From contig NZ_SNXI01000005.1 in the NCBI RefSeq assembly GCF_004362895.1, positions 1 to 64,000 on the forward strand: a stretch of DNA of 64,000 bases, in the 5' to 3' direction. A program made the position numbers and the translations under genes. Every line of letters begins with the position of its first letter. The first letter of the stretch is position 1. Under the pieces are notes generated by a model that had not been told where the DNA came from, made no database searches, and was given only the letters and a program-made list of their open reading frames with translations. This stretch comes from Idiomarina aquatica. GTDB taxonomy: Bacteria > Pseudomonadota > Gammaproteobacteria > Enterobacterales > Alteromonadaceae. Below, piece by piece: positions 33,665 through 41,889 of this stretch.

Positions 33665-35416
33665 ACTGAACTTTCGCATTACTGCGCGGGTGCCGATACG
33701 CAACTTTTGCGCTAGCGGAAAGCGCTTAAAGGTAGACTTTGCCGTACCCGACGTGAAGGCGGTTTGTTTGCTGTAATCAATGGCAACGTCGACGATAACG
33801 GGTTTGCCCTCTTCGGCAAATCGCACGGCGTTTAAAATCCCATCATCGAGGGCTTCATCGTTGTTGATTAATACGTACTCCGCGCCAACACCTTTTGCTA
33901 TTCCTTCGAAGTCGGCACGGCCCAATGTCGTGCAGGGCTTACGGTTGTACGGCATGGCCTGCGCCTGGGCAATTTGCGACAGTTCGCCGTCATTAAAAAC
34001 GAAATACATGATGCCGAGCTTGTGCTTTGCTGCGGTCAAAATTTCCATACAAGTCATCATAAAACAGCCGTCACCGACGATAGCGAAAACTTGCTTTTCG
34101 GGATGGCTAAACTTTGCGCCAATAGCTGCCGGAACCGCATAGCCCATCGCATTAAAATCAGTCGGCGTCAGTAAGGTGGCAGGCTCTGCTAAAGGATACA
34201 GTTCGGCGGTTAAAAAGGTATGGTTGCCGTCATCCAATACGGTGATGGCATCGTCGTCCATGTGCTGTCGCAGGTGATTAAAAAAGCGTGCGGGATTAAC
34301 GCGCCCGTTACTGTCGTGATCAAGCCATTGCTGCTGATAATCTGCTTTGCGCTTCTCGATACCGTTAACCAAACTAATGTTTTTTTCGCGCTTTTCGTCA
34401 GCTTTCAATTGTTGTAATAGTTCATCCGTAAACGCTTGCGCATCGGCGGCGATAGCTACTTTAGCGGGATAATTTTGGTTAAATACGGCGCCATCAATGT
34501 CCACGTGAATTAATTTATCGGGTACTTCGGCACTAAAACTGCCGGTCGGTATTTCGGAAAACCGCGTGCCGATGGCCAATAGCGTGTCACATGAGTCAAA
34601 TGCCCATTGTGCCGCCGGCACGGCTGATGGGCTGAAGCCAAACCCAGCGTGTAGCGGATGATTATGAGGGAAGGAAGATAACCCCTGTAGCGTCGTCGCG
34701 ACCGGCATTTGCAGTTGTTCGGCTAGCTGGATTAATTGTTTTTTTGCATGGCGCGCACCCCACCCAATAAACATCGCCGGGTGTTTGGCTTCGCGCAGCA
34801 GCTTTGCAGCCTTGCTAACTAACTCCGGTAGATCGTCATTTGCGAGAACCGGTTGCTGCTCTAAAAAGTCCGCGTAAGGAATGGGTTTTGGCACTCGGTC
34901 AGTAAACAATTGCAGGTTAACCGGTATTTCGACCAATACCGGACCGGGCTTGCCGCTAATCGCTTTTTGATAAGCACGGTAAATGGTTTCCACGACTTCG
35001 TTTTGATGACCCACCCGGTACGCCGCCTTAGTCAGCGGTTTAGCAAGCTCCAGTTGGTCAACACCGTGCAGCTGAAAACGGTTACCCGTATCGGTGCGAA
35101 CGCCACCGGACAGGATCAACATGGGTATGCCGTCTAAGAACGCTTCGCCTATGCCACTTGCAGCGTGCGTAAAGCCCGCTGCGGGGACAATGGCTAATAC
35201 ACCAATTTCGCCACATCCCGCTTTAGCCGCACGACTGGCACCGTCAGCCATAAACGCCGCGCCGCCCTCGTGAGTCACCAACACCGGTTCGATTTGCTCG
35301 CTGCTGTTAAGCGCGTCATAAAGCTCAGTATTATGCACGCCGGGTATGCCAAAGGTGTGTTTAATGCCCAATTGTTCCAGTGCAAATACCGCCAACTCTG
35401 CTGCATTTTTCTTCAT
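33662..35416 (-). CDS. Thiamine-diphosphate-dependent enzyme, acetolactate synthase-like
   Basis: A 584-residue protein with the three-domain plan of the pyruvate decarboxylase/acetolactate synthase superfamily. The catalytic glutamate is in THEGGAAFMADG (about residue 50), the central domain has FIGWGARHAKKQL, and the cofactor motif is GDGCFM...FNDGELSQ (about 445-475). The substrate is unknown, since no ilvN or other pathway gene is adjacent. Acetolactate synthase, sulfoacetaldehyde acetyltransferase-like and benzoylformate decarboxylase-like functions all remain possible. Confidence 0.82.
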   Translation of the reverse strand: MKKNAAELAVFALEQLGIKHTFGIPGVHNTELYDALNSSEQIEPVLVTHEGGAAFMADGASRAAKAGCGEIGVLAIVPAAGFTHAASGIGEAFLDGIPMLILSGGVRTDTGNRFQLHGVDQLELAKPLTKAAYRVGHQNEVVETIYRAYQKAISGKPGPVLVEIPVNLQLFTDRVPKPIPYADFLEQQPVLANDDLPELVSKAAKLLREAKHPAMFIGWGARHAKKQLIQLAEQLQMPVATTLQGLSSFPHNHPLHAGFGFSPSAVPAAQWAFDSCDTLLAIGTRFSEIPTGSFSAEVPDKLIHVDIDGAVFNQNYPAKVAIAADAQAFTDELLQQLKADEKREKNISLVNGIEKRKADYQQQWLDHDSNGRVNPARFFNHLRQHMDDDAITVLDDGNHTFLTAELYPLAEPATLLTPTDFNAMGYAVPAAIGAKFSHPEKQVFAIVGDGCFMMTCMEILTAAKHKLGIMYFVFNDGELSQIAQAQAMPYNRKPCTTLGRADFEGIAKGVGAEYVLINNDEALDDGILNAVRFAEEGKPVIVDVAIDYSKQTAFTSGTAKSTFKRFPLAQKLRIGTRAVMRKFS

Positions 35417-35508
35417 TGTTATTGCTCCAGGTGCTGTATGCTTAAATCGAATCCAGCGCCCGGTTCGATAAATCGTTTCATGATTTACTGAGGACGGTTC
35501 AGCTATTT

Positions 35509-36180
35509 TTATTCGTTGTGATTTAGCCGATGCCGTCTTTCACTCCAGTCAGGCAAGAATTTATCCATCAAAGCATAAAATCTTGCATTATGGTAGCGTT
35601 CGTACAAGTGAGTTAGCTCGTGCACCACGACGTATTCGAGGCTTTGCGGCGATTTTTTAACTAAGTCAAAGTTAAGCCAGATTTTCTTTGTTCGAATATT
35701 GCAACTCCCCCAGCGCGTTTTCATTTTACGCACACCAAAATCACTCGCTTGCACCTGCATTATGGGTTGCCAATGCAACAATAGCTCACTAATTTGCTGT
35801 TTCAGCTGGCTCCGGTACCAGCGCTCAAGTCGTTGTGTGACAGCGCTTTCGTCATCGGGCTGCGCTAGCTGTACGATGATTTCATCGTCAACGATAGTCA
35901 CCTTGCTTGCACCTTGTCTTAATGCCAGTCGGTAATTACGGCCGCGATAGGGAATCATTGCGCCATCGACGAGCGGTGCAGAAGCCAACTCCGGGCGCTC
36001 GGCAAACCGTTGCTGTTGTTCTGTTATCCAGTCACTGCGGGACTCAATAATGGCGACGATATCTTCGTGTGGCCACTGCCGGGGCGCAGATACATGAACC
36101 TGGGTTGCGTTTTTGATCTTTAAATAGAGGTGTTTTGTGCGCTTTCGCTCAATCACAACCTGATGCGGTCCAATTTGCAA
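35509..36180 (-). CDS. YgjP-type metallopeptidase domain protein
   Basis: A 223-residue protein with HELTHLYERYHNARF near residue 187, the zinc motif of the YgjP/SprT-like (formerly DUF45) family, and conserved MKTRWGSCN upstream. It starts at TTG, and the choice is forced by a strong GGAGGTG site just before it. It lies 17 bases behind the ion-channel gene. The family's peptidase activity is mostly predicted, so only a metal-binding role is secure. Confidence 0.85.
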   Translation of the reverse strand: MQIGPHQVVIERKRTKHLYLKIKNATQVHVSAPRQWPHEDIVAIIESRSDWITEQQQRFAERPELASAPLVDGAMIPYRGRNYRLALRQGASKVTIVDDEIIVQLAQPDDESAVTQRLERWYRSQLKQQISELLLHWQPIMQVQASDFGVRKMKTRWGSCNIRTKKIWLNFDLVKKSPQSLEYVVVHELTHLYERYHNARFYALMDKFLPDWSERRHRLNHNE

Positions 36181-36197
36181 ACTTCACCTCCGTTTAA

Positions 36198-37007
36198 CTA
36201 GCGATCTTTTAACAACGCTTTGAGTTCCCGTATCTCACGTTGCAAATCAGCCATGCTCGGTTCCGGCTCCTGTTCACTGGCCAGTTCTTCGCGTAAGCGG
36301 TCAGCTTCGGCACGGCTCTCTTTATCCATCACGTTAACGACAATACCTATCACCATGTTTAAAAATGCAAACGCCGTTAAAAAGATAAACGACATGTAAA
36401 ACATCCAGCTGAGTGGATACACTTCCATGGTTTCGTACTGAATATCAGTCCAGTCTTCGAAGGTCATCACCCGGAACAGCGTCAACATGGATATCGCGAT
36501 GTTTTCCCACAAAAACGGATTGATATCAGCAAACAAATAACTGCCAACCGCTGCGTAAATGTAAAAAATGATGAACATTAACAGCACCACATAGCCCATC
36601 TGCGGCAAGGCTTTTAGCAGTGATGTAATCAGCGTGCGTAGTTCAGGGATTATGGAAATCATCCGCAGCACCCGGAAAATACGCACTAAGCGCGCTAACA
36701 GGGCTAGCTCAGAGTCGTTAACCGGAATTAAACTAACCACCACAACCAGGGTATCGAAAACATTCCAGCCGTTTTTAAAGAAATTACGTTTATCGTGGTC
36801 AGCAATAAAACGGATGCTAATTTCAACCACAAAGAATACCGTAATAAACCAATCCAGGCCGAGCAGCAGTTGGTTCATAATTCCCGGCAGTTCGTAGGTT
36901 TTCGCGCCAATTTCTAAGGCTGAAATAATAATCACGCTAATGACCGCAAATTCAAACAAACGGTTACTCTTTAGCGTTACCAGGCGACTTTTCAAATTCT
37001 CGTACAT
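36198..37007 (-). CDS. Prokaryotic voltage-gated cation channel, NaChBac-like
   Basis: A 269-residue single-domain channel subunit that should form tetramers in the inner membrane. S1-S3 span about 15-95, S4 is LVRIFRVLRMISIIPELR with regularly spaced arginines, and the S5-pore-S6 module follows. The selectivity filter TFEDWTD (codons 36444-36464) aligns with TLESWSM of NavAb, so it adds aspartates at the second and last filter positions. The C-terminus (about 235-269) is an acidic stretch and a coiled coil (LQREIRELKALLK). It is 25 bases behind uppP and just before the YgjP gene. Calcium permeability is inferred. Confidence 0.92.
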   Translation of the reverse strand: MYENLKSRLVTLKSNRLFEFAVISVIIISALEIGAKTYELPGIMNQLLLGLDWFITVFFVVEISIRFIADHDKRNFFKNGWNVFDTLVVVVSLIPVNDSELALLARLVRIFRVLRMISIIPELRTLITSLLKALPQMGYVVLLMFIIFYIYAAVGSYLFADINPFLWENIAISMLTLFRVMTFEDWTDIQYETMEVYPLSWMFYMSFIFLTAFAFLNMVIGIVVNVMDKESRAEADRLREELASEQEPEPSMADLQREIRELKALLKDR

Positions 37008-37032
37008 CAGCTTCTATTCACCTGCTTCGTGA

Positions 37033-37830
37033 TCATACAAACATCCAATACAACACACCGGCTAACAATAGTCGGTAAATCACGTAGGGCCACATACCGA
37101 AAGCATTGAGCCACTTTAAAAATAAGTGAATTGCAGTAATTGCGGTGATAAATGACGCGATGCCACCAATTAAAAAGCCTGTCCAGTCAACCGCTATCGA
37201 CTCGCTCCAGATGGTTAACAATTTAATTGATGCAGCCGCAATGGTTATAGGGATAGCCATATAAAACGAAAATTTAGACGCCGTTTCGCGGTCTAACCCC
37301 ATAAATAAGCCCGCAGTGATGGTAGCGCCTGAACGAGAAGTGCCCGGAATTAACGCCAATGCTTGAGCCAGCCCCACAATGATTGCATCTAACCAACCAA
37401 TATCGGTGAGTTGCCGCTGGCCTCTGCCCCAGCGGTCGGCTGCTGCTAATAACACCGCAAAAACAACGGTGGTGGTAATAATCACACCCACCGCACGTAA
37501 CACAGAGTCAATGTAATCAAGCAAGAACACGCCGGCAACGCAGGCGGGTATGGTGGCCATAACAACCATCCAACCCAAATGGCTTTGGCCAAGGTTACGC
37601 CGCGCGGGAATTGAGCGAAGCCCGTCAACAAGCAATGTTGCAACGTCTTTTCTGAAGTAAAGAACTACCGCAAGCAAGGTGCCGACATGCACTGATAAAT
37701 CAAAACCGACGCCTTGGTCGCTCCAGCCCGTCAGCGCGGGCATTAAAATGAGGTGTGCCGAACTCGATATCGGCAAAAACTCAGTAATTCCCTGCACAAT
37801 CCCTAGTATGATGGCCTGCCACAAATCCAT
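37033..37830 (-). CDS. uppP: Undecaprenyl-diphosphatase UppP (BacA)
   Basis: A 265-residue polytopic membrane enzyme that recycles the lipid carrier for cell-wall synthesis. Both family motifs are present: QGITEFLPISSSAHLIL near residue 13 and PGTSRSGATITAG near residue 160. It lies 72 bases behind lysC on the same strand and leads into the channel gene after 25 bases, so lysC, uppP, channel and ygjP-like genes may share a transcript. Confidence 0.96.
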   Translation of the reverse strand: MDLWQAIILGIVQGITEFLPISSSAHLILMPALTGWSDQGVGFDLSVHVGTLLAVVLYFRKDVATLLVDGLRSIPARRNLGQSHLGWMVVMATIPACVAGVFLLDYIDSVLRAVGVIITTTVVFAVLLAAADRWGRGQRQLTDIGWLDAIIVGLAQALALIPGTSRSGATITAGLFMGLDRETASKFSFYMAIPITIAAASIKLLTIWSESIAVDWTGFLIGGIASFITAITAIHLFLKWLNAFGMWPYVIYRLLLAGVLYWMFV

Positions 37831-37902
37831 GAGATACCCTGTAAAATCACGTGATACTGCAAAAATTTAGGCAGGCATTATAGACTGAATAAACAGCCAG
37901 CG

Positions 37903-39282
37903 TCATAGCTTTGCATGTAATTTTTTTACCACCGTATCGGCAGCTTTATCGTCGACTAAAAAGCAAAGATTATGATGGCTAGCTCCCTGACACACCATAC
38001 GGATAGTTGCCGGCGAAGCGGCTTGCAGAACACTCGGCGAAATATCGCCGAAATGACCGATGTCATTGCCGATGACAGCGATAAGAGTCAGTCCCGATTC
38101 AATATTAACGTGGGCAAACTGCTGCAATTCAGTCAGCATAGCCTCCGCTAACACGGTATCGCCATTAGCTTTAGAGCCTTCTTCATCCAGCGTAATGGCG
38201 ATACTCACCTCAGATGTAGTAACCAGATCAACACTAACGTCGTAGCGCGCTAAAACATCAAATAGCCGCGCCAAAAAACCAGTAGCATGCAACATATCAA
38301 CGCTATGCACAGTCAATAGTGTTTGATTTCTGCGCAGCGCCAGCGCTCTAATCGACGGCCTTTCAACCGGGGTGGCAGAAATCAAGGTTCCGCCCTGCTC
38401 GGGTTTGCGGCTATGACCGACAAAAACATCAATACCATGCTCTATAGCAGGCTTTAAGCTTTTAGGGTGTAACACTTTTGCGCCAAAAGTCGCCAGCTCA
38501 GCGGCTTCTGCAAAGCTGATTTCAGCTAATGGACGGGCATCTTCGCACACACGTGGATCGGTGGTGTAGATGCCTGCGACATCTGTCCAGATATTGAGGC
38601 GTTGCGTTTGCATAGCGGCCGCAAATAGCGCCGCGCTGTAATCACTGCCACCTCGACCCAACGTGGTGGTATAGCCCTCAGGCCCCGAACCAACAAACCC
38701 TTGCGTAACCATTGCATCACCCGCTTGCAAACGTTGCTGCAGTGGCTGACAGGCTTGTTGCATAGCAACCCAATCAGGACTTGCCTGACCATGGCGTCCA
38801 TCGGTAGGTAAGAAGTCACGCGCGTCAACGCATGTTGCGCTGTCGTTGTACTGACGCCAGATTGCCGCAAACAACTCACTGGAGCAACGCTCACCAAAGC
38901 TTAAAATGAGATCGCGCCGGCGTAACAGCGCTACTGTAGATGTCGGACACGGAGCGACAATAATGTCGATGAGTTGCTGATGCAGTTGCTGTAAAGCCTC
39001 TCTACAGCGCGTATCCACATGAGCCTGTTCGGCTATGTGTTGATGCCGCTGGATGATTTCATCAGCCAGCCGCTGACGTTCCACCAGCGTTCGTGATTCA
39101 CTTATGGCAATAAGGCGGTTGGTAATGCCTGCGCACGCACTGACCACCACCAACGTAGGTGCTTTTTCTGCACAAATAATAGCGACGCATGCGCGAATCG
39201 CATCGGCATCGGCCATACTGGTGCCGCCAAACTTTGCGACTTGAATAATAGCGACCTGTTTAGATATGGGGGTTACTGACAT
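37903..39282 (-). CDS. lysC: Lysine-sensitive aspartokinase III
   Basis: A 459-residue enzyme starting at MSVTPISKQ (ATG 39280-39282). An upstream in-frame start would fall in the riboswitch leader. The kinase domain has VAKFGGTSMADAD, VVVSACAGITN and GRGGSDYSAALFAAAM, and C-terminal ACT domains follow (from about residue 310). It phosphorylates aspartate at the entry to lysine, threonine and methionine synthesis. A lysine riboswitch occupies its leader, which fits the lysine-regulated LysC type. dapA and dapE of the same pathway are further along the window. Confidence 0.95.
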   Translation of the reverse strand: MSVTPISKQVAIIQVAKFGGTSMADADAIRACVAIICAEKAPTLVVVSACAGITNRLIAISESRTLVERQRLADEIIQRHQHIAEQAHVDTRCREALQQLHQQLIDIIVAPCPTSTVALLRRRDLILSFGERCSSELFAAIWRQYNDSATCVDARDFLPTDGRHGQASPDWVAMQQACQPLQQRLQAGDAMVTQGFVGSGPEGYTTTLGRGGSDYSAALFAAAMQTQRLNIWTDVAGIYTTDPRVCEDARPLAEISFAEAAELATFGAKVLHPKSLKPAIEHGIDVFVGHSRKPEQGGTLISATPVERPSIRALALRRNQTLLTVHSVDMLHATGFLARLFDVLARYDVSVDLVTTSEVSIAITLDEEGSKANGDTVLAEAMLTELQQFAHVNIESGLTLIAVIGNDIGHFGDISPSVLQAASPATIRMVCQGASHHNLCFLVDDKAADTVVKKLHAKL

Positions 39283-39359
39283 GATCTGACCCTGAACAAA
39301 ACAACACAACACAACGTTCAGAGAGCTTGCAACGATATACTGGCTACGTATAGAGGACT

Positions 39360-39519
39360 GCAGAAGCTCTCCACCAAATGGTGACAGCTACAGGTGTTCA
39401 AACCCGATAGCCGATAGCAACTTACCCCACAATTGCTACCTCGGCGGCCACTCCCCTGATTGAGTCACCCCGGGTGGGTTATTCTGACTCAACGACCTGA
39501 GTGCCGCGCCTCTTCCTGC
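39360..39519 (-). promoter_or_regulatory. Lysine riboswitch (L box) in the lysC leader
   Basis: On the minus strand the leader contains the conserved pieces of the lysine aptamer in order: AAGAGGCGCGG, GAGGTAGCAA, GTTGCTATCGG, and GCTGTCACC followed by GGTGGAGAGCTTCTG. The closing helix pairs the segment at 39512-39519 with 39360-39366. GAGAGCTT (39364-39371) can instead pair with AAGCTCTC (39321-39328) downstream, a plausible switch. No U-run terminator is visible before the lysC start, so control may be translational or rho-dependent. Confidence 0.92.
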
Positions 39520-39567
39520 GCTTAGTAAATCACAAATACTCTGCAAAAATCAATTCAAACTAACCGT

Positions 39568-40626
39568 TCAGGTGTACATTTCGATACGATTTCGACCATT
39601 ATCTTTCGCTTTATAAAGTGCTTTGTCGGCATGACCAAGCAGGGTTTCTGCATCGTAGCCCGGGCGCCAAACCGCAATCCCCCCACTAAAGGTTACCTCA
39701 TGCTCACAAATTGGCGTGTCCGCAATAAGTTCCCGTAGCCGCTCGGCTAATTGGTATGCTTGCCGGCTACTGGTATTGGGCATCAGTACGGCAAATTCCT
39801 CGCCACCCCAGCGTGCCAGAAAGTCCTCACTACGTAGGTTTTGCTGTAAATAAGTTGCCAATGACTGCAACACAGAATCACCAAATAGATGCCCAAACTG
39901 ATCATTTACGCGTTTAAAATGATCAATATCGACAAGCAGCAACGCAAACGGCTGTTGTTTGCGCTCAGCATCAACAACGTATTTATGTAACTGTTGGTCG
40001 AAACGCTGACGGTTGTTCAACCCTGTTAACTTATCCGTGTTAGCGATGATTTCTAGCTGTTCACGGTTTTGCTGTAACTGCAACATAGCATCAGCTCGGG
40101 TACGTTCATAAAACCTGAACAGCATGATGTGTGCAATCAGCACTTCAATAACGTTCAATACACCGCCAAGTGATAGTTGGTATGTGAGACCCGCCTGAAC
40201 ATGCCCGTATACGATATAGGTGGCATAGCTAAAGAATACGATGGATACCAGGGTTCCCATGCTGCGGCCAAGCAGAAAAAATGCCACGGGCGGTATTAAC
40301 GTTGCCCATACGATACCGTAGTTATTACCACTCCAGACCGTCAGGAACGCCCAAATAATTGTGATGAACAGGATGGTTACTGCCCAGCCTGCCACTTTTA
40401 CATTCCCTGTTTTACGAAAATACCAGTAAATACAGAGCGATAACGTTAAGCCGATAGCATCAATAAAGGCGATTTCTTTAGCATCGAAAAGAAATAGGTT
40501 CAGCGCGGTAACAACGCCGGCAAGTATGCAGACAAATAGAAGTAAGTGATAAATGAGCTTGGCACGGTGAAAGTCGCCGTGATGGCGTGGAATATGAGAA
40601 AAGTTTTTATACCAAAACGACAACAT
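39568..40626 (-). CDS. Membrane diguanylate cyclase with multi-helix sensor
   Basis: A 352-residue protein. About residues 22-175 form a block of six or so membrane helices without a recognised ligand domain, a short coiled region follows, and the GGDEF domain fills the C-terminus. The signature is RWGGEEFAVLMP and the inhibitory site RSED precedes it, so it is likely an active, product-inhibited cyclase. Its start codon directly abuts a 13-bp perfect hairpin (40627-40662) that includes part of the ribosome binding site. Confidence 0.9.
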   Translation of the reverse strand: MLSFWYKNFSHIPRHHGDFHRAKLIYHLLLFVCILAGVVTALNLFLFDAKEIAFIDAIGLTLSLCIYWYFRKTGNVKVAGWAVTILFITIIWAFLTVWSGNNYGIVWATLIPPVAFFLLGRSMGTLVSIVFFSYATYIVYGHVQAGLTYQLSLGGVLNVIEVLIAHIMLFRFYERTRADAMLQLQQNREQLEIIANTDKLTGLNNRQRFDQQLHKYVVDAERKQQPFALLLVDIDHFKRVNDQFGHLFGDSVLQSLATYLQQNLRSEDFLARWGGEEFAVLMPNTSSRQAYQLAERLRELIADTPICEHEVTFSGGIAVWRPGYDAETLLGHADKALYKAKDNGRNRIEMYT

Positions 40627-40662
40627 AAGATACTGATACCTCGATAGAAGTATCAGTATCTT
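40627..40662 (-). promoter_or_regulatory. Perfect hairpin abutting the start codon of the diguanylate cyclase
   Basis: On the minus strand AAGATACTGATAC (40662-40650) pairs fully with GTATCAGTATCTT (40639-40627) around a 10-base loop that ends CGAG. The likely Shine-Dalgarno GAGG spans the loop and the first stem base, and the ATG follows the stem immediately. This could control translation of the cyclase, act as an operator, or help end the upstream alcohol dehydrogenase transcript. Confidence 0.6.
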
Positions 40663-40693
40663 TTAGGTATTTGAGCATTAAGTCAAATAAAAC

Positions 40694-41743
40694 TTATTTC
40701 TTTTTCAGTGAATTCATATCAATTACAAAGCGGTATTTTACGTCGCCTTTTTTCATTCGCTCATAAGCTTCATTGATGTTCTCGATATCAAGCATTTCGA
40801 CATCACAGTGAATGCCATGCTCACCGCAAAAGTCGAGCATTTCCTGAGTCTCAGGTAACCCACCGATTAACGATCCAGCAATGACGCGACGCTTTAAGAC
40901 CAGCGCCCCCGCCTCTAGCGGCGGTTCAACTGATTCAAGTAAACCAACAATGATGTGTGTGCCATCATACTTCAAACAGTTTAAATACGGGTTCAGGTCA
41001 TGTTTTACCGGCACCGTATCAAGCATGAAGTCAAAGCTTTCAGCAACATCCTGCATTTGTTGCTCGTCAGTCGAGATCACCACATGATCAGCGCCCTGCT
41101 TTTTCGCTTCTTTCACTTTAGATTCAGAGCGAGTAAAGATGGTCACTTCTGCCCCTAATGCCTTAGCAAACTTAACGCCCATATGGCCTAAGCCGCCCAT
41201 GCCAATAACGCCCACTTTGTCACCTTTTTTTACACCATAATGACGCAGCGGTGAATAAGTCGTTATACCGGCACATAGCAATGGCGCGGCTTTAGCCGGA
41301 TCAAGCGACTCCGGTACTTTTACGACAAAACGATCGCTGACGACGATACCTTCTGAGTATCCACCATAAGTAACCGAGCCATCGTGCAGGTCTTCGCCGT
41401 TATAAGTTGGTACCATGCCGTTTAAGCAATACTGCTCCAAGCCATCATGACAAGCTGAACAGTCACGGCATGAATCAACCAGGCAACCTACGCCAACCGT
41501 GTCCCCCGGTTTGTACGCTGTCACCTTAGCGCCTACCTCAGTAACCCGGCCGATAATTTCGTGCCCGGGTACAACCGGATAGACAGTGCCACCCCAGTCA
41601 TTTTCAACATAGTGAATATCGGTATGGCAGACACCGCAATAATCAATCTCAATCGCGACGTCATCATCTCTCAATTGACGACGCTCAATCGGATGCTCGG
41701 CCAGACCTGAGGTTTCCGATTTTGCTGCATAAGCTTTTACCAT
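40694..41743 (-). CDS. Zinc-dependent NAD(P) alcohol dehydrogenase, YahK/CAD-like
   Basis: A 349-residue enzyme starting at MVKAYAAKSETSGL (ATG 41741-41743) with AAGGAAG upstream. A longer reading would add 30 non-conserved residues. Catalytic zinc ligands are in YCGVCHTDIHY and GHEIIGRV, the structural zinc cysteines are in CRDCSACHDGLEQYC, and GMGGLGHMGVKFAKALG is the nucleotide-binding loop. The pattern fits the cinnamyl-alcohol-dehydrogenase branch, which reduces aldehydes with NADPH. The physiological substrate is unknown. Confidence 0.92.
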   Translation of the reverse strand: MVKAYAAKSETSGLAEHPIERRQLRDDDVAIEIDYCGVCHTDIHYVENDWGGTVYPVVPGHEIIGRVTEVGAKVTAYKPGDTVGVGCLVDSCRDCSACHDGLEQYCLNGMVPTYNGEDLHDGSVTYGGYSEGIVVSDRFVVKVPESLDPAKAAPLLCAGITTYSPLRHYGVKKGDKVGVIGMGGLGHMGVKFAKALGAEVTIFTRSESKVKEAKKQGADHVVISTDEQQMQDVAESFDFMLDTVPVKHDLNPYLNCLKYDGTHIIVGLLESVEPPLEAGALVLKRRVIAGSLIGGLPETQEMLDFCGEHGIHCDVEMLDIENINEAYERMKKGDVKYRFVIDMNSLKKK

Positions 41744-41889
41744 AATGAACTTCCTTATTTGAGGGTGTAACTGAACACAACTGCAATGTAATACTAATAA
41801 GGCATGGCAATGGATCCATAGCAAACGTTGCATCTAGCTGCATCGCGGCATACTATGAAATCTTTACAATAAAAATAATAGTGTTTCAC

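Noticed and set aside
35417-35508. Sequence with a tRNA T-arm-like stretch between the TPP enzyme and the YgjP gene
   Set aside because: No acceptor, D or anticodon arms can be formed, so it is not a tRNA.
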